A stretch of 64,000 bases of DNA. It comes from Daucus carota subsp. sativus (taxonomy: Eukaryota > Streptophyta > Magnoliopsida > Apiales > Apiaceae). The stretch is taken from assembly GCF_001625215.2 (NCBI RefSeq), contig NC_030385.2, positions 7,991,135 through 8,055,134 on the forward strand. The letters run 5' to 3'. Shown piece by piece: positions 42,384 through 54,110 of this stretch. A model generated the notes under the pieces. The model worked only from the letters and a program-made list of their open reading frames with translations, had not been told where the DNA came from and searched no databases. The number at the start of each line of letters is the position of its first letter. Within the stretch, counting starts at the first letter, position 1. Both the position numbers and the translations under genes were made by a program.

Positions 42384-42765
42384 GAGCATCTCCAAGAGGC
42401 TCTTTATTTAGGCTCCTAACTTGAGATTTGAGGAGGGAGAACCAAAATGTTGCTCCAAGAGACTCTTAAGTGGCTCTTAAATCTTAAGAGCCTCTTGTTT
42501 CTCTCTCCTCTCTCCTCAAAGTTAAGAGCCACCACATGGCTCCTAACTTATTTTTTCACAATAAAAAAATCCTTCCCTCCCATCAACCTCCATCTTTCCC
42601 TCTCTTTTGTTATAGTGGAGCCCAATATATTAATAAAATATGAAATAGAGAAGAGATGTAGAGAGTATTGTTGGAGTTTACACTCTTAACTTTATCCTAA
42701 ATTATTAAGAGCCACATTTTTTATATTATATTTAGGAACCAACAAGGAGCCTCTTGGAGATGCTC
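42384..42765. mobile_element. PIF/Harbinger-like MITE, 382 bp
   Basis: Nearly perfect inverted ends GAGCATCTCCAAGAGGCTC and GAGCCTCTTGGAGATGCTC, with 3-bp target duplication TTA at 42381-42383 and 42766-42768. Related in layout to the MITE at 10829-11201 (shared GAGTATTGTTGGAG-like core). No coding capacity. Confidence 0.88.
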
Positions 42766-44584
42766 TTAGTCACTAGTACCAGCATCCTTGATTTGTTTAA
42801 CAAGATTATATAGTACGAGTAGTGTTTCAAAGAGAATCATTATATACAAATCTTAACTATTTGTAGATTCGTACGGGACTACGGGTGTGATTCAATAAAC
42901 GCGGCCAAAGTTGCGTTCAGTTAAGCCTTTAAGCATAAAATGACATGGATCCACACAAAACTGTTAAGTTTGGTTGGTATCCATGTCATACCCCAGCAAC
43001 GCCATTATTAAAGAACACACTTATCGGTTATCAGTTCATAAAGGAGTGATATAGTAGACTTAGTAGTATAGAAATTGGAGAATTAAGAAATTAGAGGCCC
43101 TTTGAAAATTGAAGAGACGGGTGCTTTCCCCGTACGACATCTAGATGTACGACTGTCACAGTGCCACTATCCCCACCAAGCTGGGCCCGCCAGCCCACCG
43201 TCTCCCGTACATAGAAAGTCCTCTCTATGTTTTCTTTAGGGCTAAATGATGTTTTGGTCATTCAACTAATCGGAAATTTGCAATTAGGTCATTCACTTCA
43301 AAAAAAATCAGTCACATCATTATATTCTTAAAAATTTTCATTAAGGTCACTAGTCGTTACACTCCGTTAAATATTTGACGGAAAACTGACTAAGCGTCGT
43401 GACTTGGCTTAAATAAATTCATTGTGGCATGTATAGTCAGCTGAAGTATCATTTTGATCACTCAAATGACTACAAATTTGCAATCGGGTCATCAAACTCA
43501 AAAAACTTTCATTTAGATCACTTATCATAATATCCGTTAAAAATTTAGAAAAAAATTAAAAGCTATCATGCAGCACCTTTTTTTTCTCTCTTAAAAATTT
43601 TGAAACTTATTAACAAATGAAACACATACACACACATAAAATCAATAATTTCACCCACATAAAATCAATAGTTTCACACAATAAGTTTCAAAATTCATTT
43701 TTATTCCGTTCTTCCCAATCGAACACAAGATAAACTATACGAGGAATAATAAAGTTGGTACATATGTACGAACACGCTGCACAACATTGTGCTCGAATCG
43801 TAGTTGGTAATTCTTAAAAAAACAAAAATTATAGTAGTCGGTAAACTTGCATGAAATATGGTTGGCGCCAATTGTCATTTGTCACCCTTCAACCTTAAAT
43901 CCCTCCTCTTTACCTACTTCAATTTGTTTCTATTCACCTTCTCCACAAACTACTTGCGCATGACATATTGTTCATTAGATTTGCACCCCAGATGTCTAAT
44001 CTTATATTATCACAATCTTTAATATTTAGAATTTTCTTTTGTATTTTTCAGATTTCTTTGTTTAGTACAGATATTTGAAGTCTGTTTCAACACATTCTGT
44101 TTTAAAATAGTTAATTTACATTAAATTAGATCTAAAAAAGAATAAATAAAAAGATTACACATGATTAAGGTGGCCGTTCTTTATCTGAATGGCGCCGAGA
44201 ACAATCAATAAGATTCTCAAACTTTTCTAGGAATGATTTGTTGGAATATTTGTCATTTTGAGCATCAATTTGAGTGAGACTCGGCTACGTGTTCGTGGCG
44301 GGTTATGCTTGGATTATGTTCTCCTCCGAGAGAACTTTCCAATGTATGTTTATTCACTCAAAACGACTAAGGAATGAATGAGTTGTGATGATCCAAAGTT
44401 GCTTCCTTGATAGTGGAAAATTGAAAAAGAAAACTTGTATCCCACATTGAAAAGAATATGGGTCCTCAATGATTTTATATAGTAGAACACCCATGTGGTA
44501 TTTAACTTGTGTTTAGTGTGTTATGCTCCACCACCTACGTGCGCGCAGGGGGTGCGAATCGTGGAATTTCGATGCAAGCTTCGG
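42766..44584. other. Spacer with repeat families, no gene
   Basis: Contains the GGTCATTCAACT repeat at 43230-43560, a CACACATA-rich stretch near 43625, and from about 44150 sequence resembling a copia LTR remnant (TCCCACATTGAAAAGAATATG then TTTTATATAG near 44451). No gene supported. Confidence 0.45.
43230..43560. repeat. Imperfect direct repeat, period about 206 bp
   Basis: The block GGTCATTCAACTAATCGGAA, AATTTGCAAT, GGTCATTCACTTCAAAAA recurs as GATCACTCAAATGACTACAA, AATTTGCAAT, GGTCATCAAACTCAAAAA, both followed by TTCATT-AG-TCACT and a TCCGTTAAA word. Such words belong to a common plant repeat family; the class is unclear. Confidence 0.6.
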
Positions 44585-44694
44585 GCTTTTCCGCGTGTGC
44601 GACCTGCGGACACGAATGCAGCAAAATTTGAGCCCGTAAGCTTTTCCGCGTGTGCGATCTGCGGACACGAATGCAGCAAAATTTGAGCCCGAAG
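44585..44694. repeat. 55-bp tandem duplication
   Basis: Two adjacent 55-bp units, each starting GCTTTTCCGCGTGTGCGA and holding CTGCGGACACGAATGCAG, differing at only a few bases. GC-rich compared with its surroundings; perhaps part of a degenerate LTR. Confidence 0.9.
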
Positions 44695-46825
44695 AATTAC
44701 AGACTAGTTTTGCTGATTTCGGATTAATTGCTTGGTTTAAATTAATTCTTTTTTTGATTACGAATTTAATTTGTAACCGTGTAAATTAATTAACGCGTTT
44801 AATTAATTACGAGCCGCACATAAAATCCTAGCCTCTCTCGTCTTCTGTCGGTGATAGTGTCTTTGTTCTAGTTCGTCGAAGATGCTTCTTGCATCGTCAA
44901 TCCGTTTTATCCTGGAAGGCTATTGTTCATCACATACGGTGAGGGCGAAATACGCTTTAAGGAGACAGTTATGCACTGGACTCGGATTCCATTCGCATAT
45001 CTTTGGTTTATTTTCTGTCACCTTACATTTTTTCTGTCTTGAATACTTTGCACATATGTACACAGTTTTGGTTTATCACACAGATTGTATAACATGAGTA
45101 CTACTGTACGTACTAATATTGATGACAGTTAAAAGCTTAAACAAGAGAGACTAAGGTGCGTAATCTTCAATACGAGTCTACGAAGACAAAAAAGAGAGTT
45201 CGATATTCTTCAATTTTCTGGTTCAGTTATCTAATTTTACTTTAATACTTGGGATAGGCAATATTTTCCCATCTTTTTAACTATTTTTTTCCGATTTATG
45301 AGACGACAAATATAATAAATGTCAAAAGAAAATAAAGGAACAAGATGCCTGGCATTTCTTGTCGACAAGGGCATCATATTCAAGTGGTGTGCATGTCTTT
45401 TAAGTTTTACCCAACGTTTGGGGTACGGAAATTGAAGAATGAATGCAACTTATAAAGTTCAATTATATATTTTAAGAAAATAAAAAATTCAAAAGTTATA
45501 ACTGCATGTACTCAAAATTGTTGATTAAGGATGTTAATATATTTAGAAAATAATAAATTTTAGAATATTCAATTAAATTGCTAACACCCTTTGAAATTTT
45601 TTGTCTTTATTAGCCGATAAAATTCTGATCTTCTAATATTTTCCTTTGAGGAGATTTTCTAGTGTATTTCATAATCCGAATACGTGATACAAGATATCAA
45701 CTTTCCAAAATTCAATATTGCTTACATGTAATAATAAGCATAAAATTAAAATTTATTTAAAAAATTTTAAATTGAATAAATTATAAGTAGTTTCTTAAAA
45801 ATTTTAATAAACCGAATACAATTCCTAATAAAATGGTACTCTCACCGTTTTGAAATATAGGTTGTTTGACTGTTTTGCACGTATTTTTAAGTTCTTTGAC
45901 TGCATGTTTAAAATTATTATTTTGAAATATTTTTTCTGAATAATAATATCAATCATATATTTTTATTCAAAAAAAAATTCAAAAATAATCATTTTTACGA
46001 CTTATATTTCAAAATAGAGGGAGTGCGAAAGAAAGAAGGCATAAAACAGACAGGACATGTATCACGGAAAAAGTACTGTATGGGACTACGGAAAAAAATT
46101 ACTAACACAAATGCTAACAAACAGGAAGGTGATAGAGATTGAGATAGACATTCACATGATTACATTAAGAAATGGACATTTAGAGTGCGTGACTCAACCG
46201 GCAATCACGCCCCCGACGTTTTCTGTTTGTTCCCTTCTTCATCTCCGAATCTCTAAATAATTCTCTCTCGTGAATTCGTGATTATATATTAATATATCTT
46301 AACGATGGAAGAGATAAATAATAATAAAAGTTTCATGAAAACTTAATATAGACTCATTTACGAGAGTTTTTAACTTTAACTTATATAAAATTTTTAATTA
46401 TGTGCTGATAATCTGATATTTTTAAATTTGTAAGGTATAGTGCACTTTAGTGGTAATGGTGAGACATATAATATATCTACCTTCAAAAAAAAAAAAAGAC
46501 ATATAATATATCTATTTAAAACGATGCTATGTGTAGAGCTGTAAATAAAATGAGCTGAGCCGAATTCTCATGCATCGTTTATTTTAAAAAAAACAATCTG
46601 AAACCCAAGCTCGAACCATAACAATGCCAAAAAAAATTATTTGAGTTTGGTTTCACGGAAAAATATTATTCATGACTCATGAGTGAGCCGTGAATGTCTC
46701 AGGAGTTTCTCACGTGCTCATAATTACAAACGAATCATTAATATTTTTCATAAGTAAGTTTACGATTTTATGCTCTTCATAGACATTACTCGTGAAATTG
46801 GCGTACAAACTTCCTTGCCCACAGA
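44695..46825. other. Spacer, mostly non-coding
   Basis: 44695-45120 may continue an old LTR (CGTTTAATTAATTACGAGCC, then CTAGCCTCTCTCGTC). 45839-46025 is a Stowaway-like relic. Near 46534 a TAGAGCTGTAAATAAAATGA word looks like a truncated hAT-type end. No gene. Confidence 0.4.
45839..46025. mobile_element. Stowaway-like MITE relic
   Basis: Left end CTCTCACCGTTTTGAAATAT against right end (other strand) CACTCCCTCTATTTTGAAAT, both continuing with TATA(G/A)GT. The left side is preceded by TA; the right TA is no longer visible. Confidence 0.6.
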
Positions 46826-47183
46826 CAGTGTTTTAAAAAATTCCCGATTAATCGATTAATATCTCGATTGATCACCTACAAGATGGTCGATCGATTAGAT
46901 TTTTGAAATCTGATTAATCCTTATATAATTTTTTTAATCGAAGTATATGTAACAAATCATTAAAATTAAAATACTATATTACTTTAAATTTGAACAATTA
47001 TGGAATTCATGAATATAGTAAATATATTGGTTATTAAATAACTAATATAACAATAACTAAATATCAAATAATATTTTAATATTAAGATACATCTGACTTT
47101 CACTCCGAGTAATCCCCGATTTCCGATTAATCCTGAATCGGTAGCTCAACCGATTAGGTTCGATTACGATTTTTGTAACACTG
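46826..47183. mobile_element. hAT-like MITE, 358 bp
   Basis: Ends CAGTGTTTTAAAAAATTCCC and TCGTAATCG-like complement (right end TTTTTGTAACACTG) are inverted. Flanking 8-mers CCCACAGA (46818-46825) and CCCACAAG (47184-47191) match at six of eight positions, consistent with an aged hAT target duplication. Subterminal GATTAATCG words occur in both orientations. Confidence 0.7.
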
Positions 47184-47234
47184 CCCACAAGTAATTAATT
47201 ATAATCATAATCATATCATATGTGTGCAAGCTAT

Positions 47235-47820
47235 TTTTCCCCCCCAAAATTTAGAGCGGATTTCATTGATACTTTGAAAGAGACTTAATCAGGATAAACC
47301 CCCAACTAATCATGCAACCAGATTGAAAAACAAATAAACGAGCTAAATAATTAGCTGTTTTGTTTCCGGATTGCTTAACAAATTGAATACAAATATTCTG
47401 AAAATCAAAAATGAAGAAAATGGTTTCTTCAGCAATCCAACATGTATCTCCCCCGAAAACAATAGCTTCACAAAATTCATTTTCAACACAAACACATCGC
47501 ATAAAGCGAGACACATCGCGCAAAGCGAGACACTTAAATACACAAATAATAACTCACACATAAGACAACGAAAAAACCCAAATGGATTTCTCAAATTTTG
47601 TGGAACAAAATTCGATTTTATTGAAGAGAAAACAAACAAAGAGGATTATTGATAGAAACTTAAAAGGAAGAAAAGAGGTGTTGTGTGAATGGAGAAGCGA
47701 CCAGAGAATTGAGATGGGATGAAAGTAGACAAGGGTAGAGATGGGTAGAAGAGGTGGATAAGGAGGTGGAGGCGGCTAGGGTTAGAGGAAGATGGAGCGG
47801 CCGACTCTGGAATCTTTCTC
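47235..47820 (-). mobile_element. LINE-derived short element with RNase H tail
   Basis: Read on the minus strand: a pyrimidine-rich leader (CTCTAACCCTAGCCGCC near 47785), then two GTGTCTCGCTTT(G/A)(C/T)GCGAT motifs (about 47493-47535), then directly a stretch encoding IQFVKQSGNKTANYLARL. That resembles the end of the RNase H domain carried by plant LINE and LINE-like reverse transcriptases (a VxRxxNxxAHxLA pattern). It ends with a short ORF tail and stop at 47263. The reverse transcriptase is absent, so leader and tail are joined, as in the element at 30794-31503. No target duplication found. Confidence 0.55.
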
Positions 47821-48115
47821 CAATAAATGTGATTAAATTTAGAATAAAGTTAAAGTTGTATTTTAAAGTTTGATATGCTATCCTTATTTATAATATTTAC
47901 AAATACGTATTTTTATCAAAATAAATCTTGACCATAAAATTGAAAACAAATCAACAGCTAAGATCATTATATTCTCGATCCCCGTATAGAACCATTCTCC
48001 CTATAACCCACACACACCCCGCGCGCACTTGTCTTTGTGATATATACATAATATAGGTACTAGTTTATTAACTCATGACCCATGTCAAATATGAGTTTAA
48101 ATGAATTTATTAAAT
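47821..48115. other. Spacer left of the LTR retrotransposon
   Basis: AT-rich, with a short CACACACCCCGCGCGCAC tract near 48009. No gene seen. Confidence 0.5.
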
Positions 48116-48120
48116 AAGTT
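48116..48120. repeat. 5-bp target duplication AAGTT, left copy
   Basis: Directly precedes the TG of the 5' LTR; identical AAGTT follows the 3' LTR at 61185-61189. Confidence 0.9.
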
Positions 48121-48730
48121 TGTAAGTCTAAATGTAAAGACAACCCTATCTGTTACATAGGGATGATAACTCAACAATAGAACAGGACTAGTAAATAACA
48201 CTACGCCTGCACCGGAATTGGAAGATACGAAGACAAAGGTTGAAGAAGCCATCTACAGTCTTGAAGGAATAAGTTCACTGGAAGAAGTTCATTAATATGT
48301 TCATGCCTCAGTGAAGAATAAAGATTGAAGTATTCAAGATTGTGGAAGCAATGAAGATGTTGTCCAAGTACTCGAAAGATTTCAGTGCAACCTCTGAAGC
48401 AAGATATTTCTATATATCTTGGTTGGTTATTTATAATCAACAAACTGAAGCATAAACTAACCCGGAACCGACTGATCAATGTTTGCTGACCAAGACGGTA
48501 CAATGTTTAACTTCAGTGTTAGTCGCTTGTGAACCAGACCAGTGCACTAAGCGTCAGCACGTACGGAGTTTTGCAAAGTATTTATCGATCGAAAAATTGA
48601 TCCAGTCATATCAAGTCATTTGTTCCAAAGCCAAGCCAAGTCAAGCCAAATGCCAGCTATGCCAAAGCTTACTGCTCAAATGCCATACGTCAAAGCTTCC
48701 ACATAAAGCCATATCAGGAAGTGACATTTT

Positions 48731-49213
48731 ATATATGTGTGCACTTATATATTTGTATATGTACAAATATAATTATATATGTATATATGTATATTTAATT
48801 AAATATAATATATATAATATATATGTATATATGTTTTTAAACATATGTATATGTATATTTATATGTATATATATTTAAATAAATATATATGTATATAGTA
48901 TATATATTTATATTTTACATAAACATTTATATATTTAAGTGTATATATATATTATATTATGTGCATAAATATATGTATATTTATATCTATAGGTAATTAT
49001 ATATATCTCTATATATATATTTATATTTATATTTACATATAATTATATGTATATTATATATATTTAAATATATGAGAATATATTTAAATATATGTATATA
49101 TATATTACTATATGTTTATATAAATATTATTTATATATATTTATATGTATATCTTTATTTATACATACATTTATATAATATTATGAATATAATATAATAT
49201 ATATAATATATGA
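48731..49213. repeat. AT-rich low-complexity region in the 5' LTR
   Basis: About 480 bp of variations on TATATATGTATAT and ATATTTATAT words. It produces artificial open frames rich in I, Y and C. The identical copy is at 59747-60229. Confidence 0.9.
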
Positions 49214-49382
49214 TTTGTGCCAACTCAAGATTTGAGCTAATTTGGCTAAGTAGGGAGAGGAGCAAACTCAAGTCAATCTCAGTCAAAGGAGTGATAACAA
49301 GGGAAGCATTACAATGGTGGAGCAAGTTCATATTTGCCTTAGAATTTCTCTAAGTCACCAAGTACCTCTTGTACACTCTGTG

Positions 49383-49518
49383 GCGCAACATTTGACCAAG
49401 GCGCAAGGTTTGACCCCGGCGCAACATTTGACCCGGGCGCAACATTTGACCCGGGCGCAAGGTTTGACCCGGGCGCAAGGTTTGACCCGGGCGCAACATT
49501 TGACCGGTCAAATGTTGC
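49383..49518. promoter_or_regulatory. 18-bp tandem array with TTTGACC words and a palindrome (5' LTR)
   Basis: Seven head-to-tail 18-bp units with consensus GCGCAA(CA/GG)TTTGACCCGG. The last unit runs into its own reverse complement, forming a perfect 26-bp palindrome at 49493-49518. Each unit has TTGACC, which fits the W-box (TTGAC[C/T]) bound by WRKY factors. The array is about 245 bp upstream of the TATA box, so it is in a position to act as enhancer. The identical array is at 60399-60534. Binding is an inference. Confidence 0.8.
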
Positions 49519-49761
49519 TCCTCTAACCAACAACTCTTGGCACAAACTCCTTGTAACTTAGAATAATTTCTAAGTCACAAACTCTACAAGGGAAGCACTA
49601 TATTGGAACAACATTTGACCTGGTCAAATGTTGCTCCTCTAATCAACAGCTGTGGCGCAACTTTGTTTTGGAGTTAGATTTATTTTGGATATCTGAATCC
49701 GTCCAGGACGAACTCAATCCGTCCAGGACGAACTCGTTAACCATGGTTAGTTTATGAAAGC

Positions 49762-49770
49762 CTATAAATA
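49762..49770 (+). promoter_or_regulatory. TATA box of the 5' LTR
   Basis: CTATAAATA, the best TATA match between the enhancer-like repeats and the LTR end; divides U3 from R at about 49795. Confidence 0.55.
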
Positions 49771-50170
49771 TGTGATTGTGGTTCTCACAATTTACATCAT
49801 CCTTCGGGATGGATGGCCAAGTGCTATGCACAAACTCTCTCAAATATACACACACCCTAGCCTAGTTTTGTACCATAAATATTTGTAGTGGATAGGGCTT
49901 GTAATATTTAGAGGAGTGGTCATTGTAGCCAACCTTCGGGTTTGGATTTGTAGCACCTTCGAGGTATTTATCAATATACAGATATACCTTGGAAAATATT
50001 GTGTATTGGTTTAATATTTTCATATCCTCAGAAACCGACCCAATAAATATCCGGAACACGAAACCCATTACAGAACTGCAATTTGTTTATCCGCAAGATT
50101 CGAAAGAATTTTAAATTGTAGTGAGTATCGTATTCAACCCCCCCTTCTACGATACTTTGGACCTAACAAT

Positions 50171-50186
50171 TGGTATCAGAGCCAGG
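50171..50186 (+). promoter_or_regulatory. Primer-binding site (initiator tRNA-Met type)
   Basis: TGGTATCAGAGCCAGG starts two bases after the LTR end; the core TGGTATCAGAGC is complementary to the 3' end of plant initiator tRNA-Met. Confidence 0.9.
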
Positions 50187-52050
50187 CTGATTGATATACA
50201 AATCAGGATCCTTATCGTACGGAAAATCAAGAACCTAGCTTTTGATATTTGATTAGGGGAAATGTTCTTCCGGTTTGTGTTGCTGAATTTGTCCGTAGGC
50301 CTAAGCAAGGATTATCTGTTGGATACTGAACTTTGGACCAGGACTTATAAATTTATATTTTAAATTTTAATAAGTTTATTTTATAAATTTGATTTAATTT
50401 ATTTTAAACTTATTAATTGAGTTTATTATGAATTAATTAAATTTATTTTATGAACTTAATTAAATTTATTTTATAAACCTTATGAAATTCATTTAATAAA
50501 TTTGTTCAAATTTATTTTAGACTTGTAAAGTTTACTCTTAGACTTTATTAAGTTTATCATAAATTTTATAAATTTATTATTTAAATTTTTATAGTTTATA
50601 ATTTATATTTAAGTTAAAATATAAAATATAAATTTAAGATGATTTAACTAATTATGGATATAAGTTCAAGTTCAAGGGTTCAATTTAGTTTGTTTTGGAA
50701 GCTATGATTTAATTGGAGACGATACACTTGAATATTTTTAAAAAATTAAATCTATCTAATAAATTTTAATATATTTACTAAATGAATTTGTAATAAATTT
50801 ATTCTAAACTTGTTCAGTTTATTATGAATTTATTTGAATTGATTTTTTAAATATAATTAAATTTACTTTATAGATTTAACTAAGTTTATTTTATACTTTA
50901 TTTTCTTTCATCTTTTAAAACTTATTTTTAAATTTATTTTCTTTATAATTTAAACTTAGTTTAAATAATCAAGTGTCCCGTAACCTTTTTAATTATTCTA
51001 CTCCAAGACAATCAGATTGACATTTAGTTGAGACACATCTGGCTGACAGATTACAAGACAAACACCGGGCTTTCAAATACAAGATTCTCAGAACCGGTAA
51101 TAGAAGTACATTGATGACCCAATCCAATTGATTTCTCAAAGGATTATTAGAAGCAGTTTTTCTATGTTCAACAAAGATGATTGTGATTCAAAGAAGATTC
51201 TATTGAAGACTGATTGGACACTAACTGACAGTGAATTTTGAAGAAGGTACTTCAGGCCTTGATCTGAATAATTACTCCGACTTGATTATCAGATCACCAG
51301 ATCAGGATGGGAATTTGCTACATCTACAATGAAGCATCTTTCCAGGGCTCGGAATGTCAACTTTGAATGGCACCACTAGTAGTAGGAAAAGAGAAGTTTT
51401 TACAGAAGAATCTTCAAGGGATTTCAATCTAACTCAGTGATTCAGGGATATACAATTACACAGTGAATTGTATCAATGCTAAATCCATCCAAAATCAACT
51501 GAACCAAAGACAGAGAACTGTGGAGGTTTATGGATATAATTATCGAGTTACTACCACACCAAATCAGTTTCGTGCATTTATGTCAGAACCTTAGGATTGA
51601 ACAGAAGAGTTTGTAACTGCTGAATTTGAGGAAGCTCAAGTCGACGAAAGTTAACACTTTTGAAGAATGTGAGGACAGAACTTCTAGGATTAGCATAACA
51701 CTGTCTGAGAGGTTTAGTCATGTCAGATTCAGATGGAATCTATTGGTTTTAAGTGGAGACTCTTCAGGGTTCAATTCAACAGGCTGTTTGAAAACTGAGT
51801 TGGTCAGCGCACACAATATTTTTGGTATCTTTAGCAAAAGAAGGTTGCTATACATATTGAAGCCTCGACAAACAAGGATGATAGGGCTTGTCTGAAATTC
51901 AAGTGGATGTTTGAAAGAAGCATCACAACAAGTTCTTATGCTATTTTAGGAAAGGTGTGAGCTGGATCAGTTGCTGATGAGAAGGATGATTATGGTTATC
52001 TGGCTATCCTAGCATTCTCTGAAGATGACTCAACTCGCACATCTCAGGTA
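50187..52050 (+). pseudogene. Decayed gag region of the retrotransposon
   Basis: After an AT-rich leader (50340-50990) come scattered gag-like pieces in shifting frames. NTFEECEDRTSRISITLSER at about 51650-51715 resembles the central copia gag domain. CYFRKG near 51935 looks like a ruined zinc knuckle. YGYLAILAFSEDDS near 51990-52035 resembles the gag-protease linker. Stops and frameshifts are frequent. Assignment is by resemblance and order only. Confidence 0.5.
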
Positions 52051-53000
52051 CGAATTCTTTCTAACTATGCATTACATATTTCTTTATATTCAAAGCATGT
52101 TATAAATCTCTGAGTAGAATTGTTTAACACACAAGCACAAGCATGATAGCATCACAATAGATAATGTTGAACTAGTATGCTAGATCACTGTTCTGGTAAC
52201 TAGGATTGATGATAATCTTGTGCATGTGTCTTTAGCAGATTCTTAACATGTGTATGAATATTTAGGATCTGATTATTTGCAATGGTGAGATTAGAAGCTT
52301 TCCTTTGGAAAACAACTCTTAGTTTTAGGGGTTATGATCCTAGCATGTATAACTTTGTTAAAACATTTACTTTCAGATTCCCTAGTACAACTAGATTTGC
52401 TTATTTATCTGAATTGTTTGTTAAGGAATTTATTTGTTCTATGATGGAATGTCTACCTTGTGTCAGTAGAACTTTTAGAACTTCATGTTAGATCTAAAAC
52501 TGACTTTGGTAATAGAGATAGTATAATGCCATATAACAACAGATTGGGATTAGTATGAAATGATAATGTGATTATTAATTTCTTGTGTCTAATCCATATG
52601 CTTTTCGAAGATTATTGAATATCTGTAATTCTACTTTATACCTATTGCACTTGTGTTAATTGGTTTAAGTAGAGAGTACTGAATCTTCTGAATTGCATAA
52701 CTGCCTGTCTTGCTCTTGTCTTATCTTTGATTGTTTGCCATGTGTATTCAACATCATGTCTGCTTATTTTCATGTCATGAATGCATGTCTTTGTACTTGC
52801 ATTGATTTTAGAAAAGCATGTTTGAGAATCACATTAGGGGAATGTCTAAATAAGAATTAGCATGTTAAGGTTGATTCTGTTGTTACCACTGTTAAAGAAA
52901 AATCTCTAATCCATCCGAACCCAGTTATGATTGGGGACCATAGAACTCTTTCCATTTGTTATTGCAGGTTACATATGTTTCATATGATTTTTGGTGCACT
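52051..53000 (+). other. Retrotransposon interior, unassigned
   Basis: No recognisable domain; short open frames only. In an intact copia element protease would lie here. Confidence 0.4.
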
Positions 53001-54110
53001 CTGTTTGCTGAGTAGCTGAAATCATATGATTCACAAAAAGTACCCTGTTAGCAAATGTGATTGTGTGAGCAGTTCCATCAATAATCTTTGAAAGATGACA
53101 ACAAAGATTCTCTTACGGGACATGCCTGTTTTCCTGGAATGTCATCAGGGAAGCATATCTTTCTTGCAAGGAGTCAAAGCACACAAATTCTTAGTATCAG
53201 ACTGTTCTCTGACAAAGGACATTATGTCAGTTCATGGAATAGTGTTTTATCTTAAATCAAGAAGGATGTGAATTTTTCTCGTAGCTAATATGGAATTTCA
53301 ACTGAAGATGAAGTGAGCTGTTTTGATAGTGATGCCTCATCAGATGAGTATTAGCTATGGCACTTGAAGCTCTCAAACTTGTATGTCAAAACAAGGAGCT
53401 CTTTTTATTAGTAAGAAGAGAATTGGTGAGAGGACTACCTCATCTGGAATTCATTATGGATGAAGATTATGAGGTATGTCAATAGGGAAGTCAAAGGAGC
53501 ATCACAGAGAAGCAAAGATATGATCAACATTACTGAGCCGCTTTAGATGATACGTATGGATTTCTACGGATCAGTTAATGTCATGTCTACAACAAATCCA
53601 GATATCTTTTTGCGATGATCATTGACTACTCTAGATTCTTTCGTGTTGTTCGTATGTGTTCGAAGGACAAGACGTCACAGATAGAGGTTGATCATGATGA
53701 ACCCTGATCGTTGATAAATCCAGAAAGGCACCATTCTTGTTAGTGGCTAATCAGAAGCAAACACTAACTCTTGGTATGTGTTTGGAGGAAAATGCCTCTT
53801 TACAAGTCTTGCATTTGTAGATCAAAGAATATTTTCCTCGGCTACTCTATGGAGTCTACAGTCTACAGGGTGATTGTGATTAATCAACAGAAGGTGATTG
53901 TAAGTCTGGACAAAAGATTGAACGACACCTTGCTCCAAGCTGTTAAAGGTGATATCATTGGTATTATGATGATTCAATCCAAGCAGAATCTCTTTGCAAG
54001 GATAAGGATTGTTAAGGAAATCCCAGCAACAGCTTAGGGGGAGCATTTGGTGGATCCACTAGTCAAACTCAACACCACATTGAAGATGAACAGGACATAT
54101 GAAGAACGTA
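53001..54110 (+). pseudogene. Decayed pol region: integrase and RNase H remnants
   Basis: Pieces in several frames follow the copia order. A stretch near 53555-53660 reads MDFYGSVNVMSTTN then, in another frame, DDH-YSRF-like text, as in the integrase core. FLGYSMESTVYRV at about 53840-53878 matches the integrase C-terminal region. DPLVKLNT near 54053-54075 resembles the end of RNase H. Only about 170 bp separate the last two, where over 1.5 kb of reverse transcriptase would normally lie, so that part is deleted. The pieces are broken by stops. Confidence 0.6.

Larger units (their letters stand above)
48121..50168 (+). repeat. 5' LTR
   Basis: Begins TGTAAGTCTAAATG, ends GACCTAACA. Contains an AT-dinucleotide-rich region (48731-49213), the W-box-like repeat array (49383-49518), a second palindrome (49609-49633), a 20-bp tandem pair AATCCGTCCAGGACGAACTC (about 49697-49735) and a TATA box CTATAAATA at 49762-49770 that probably starts transcription near 49795. 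Confidence 0.95.

Noticed and set aside
48483-48878. 131-codon open frame, rich in Ile, Tyr and Cys, in the LTR (same at 59499-59894)
   Set aside because: It is produced by the TATATA/TGTATA low-complexity tract of the LTR and has no protein-like composition or domain.
49383-49518. Regularly repeated units that look like a CRISPR array
   Set aside because: Units are directly adjacent 18-mers without spacers, inside a plant LTR.
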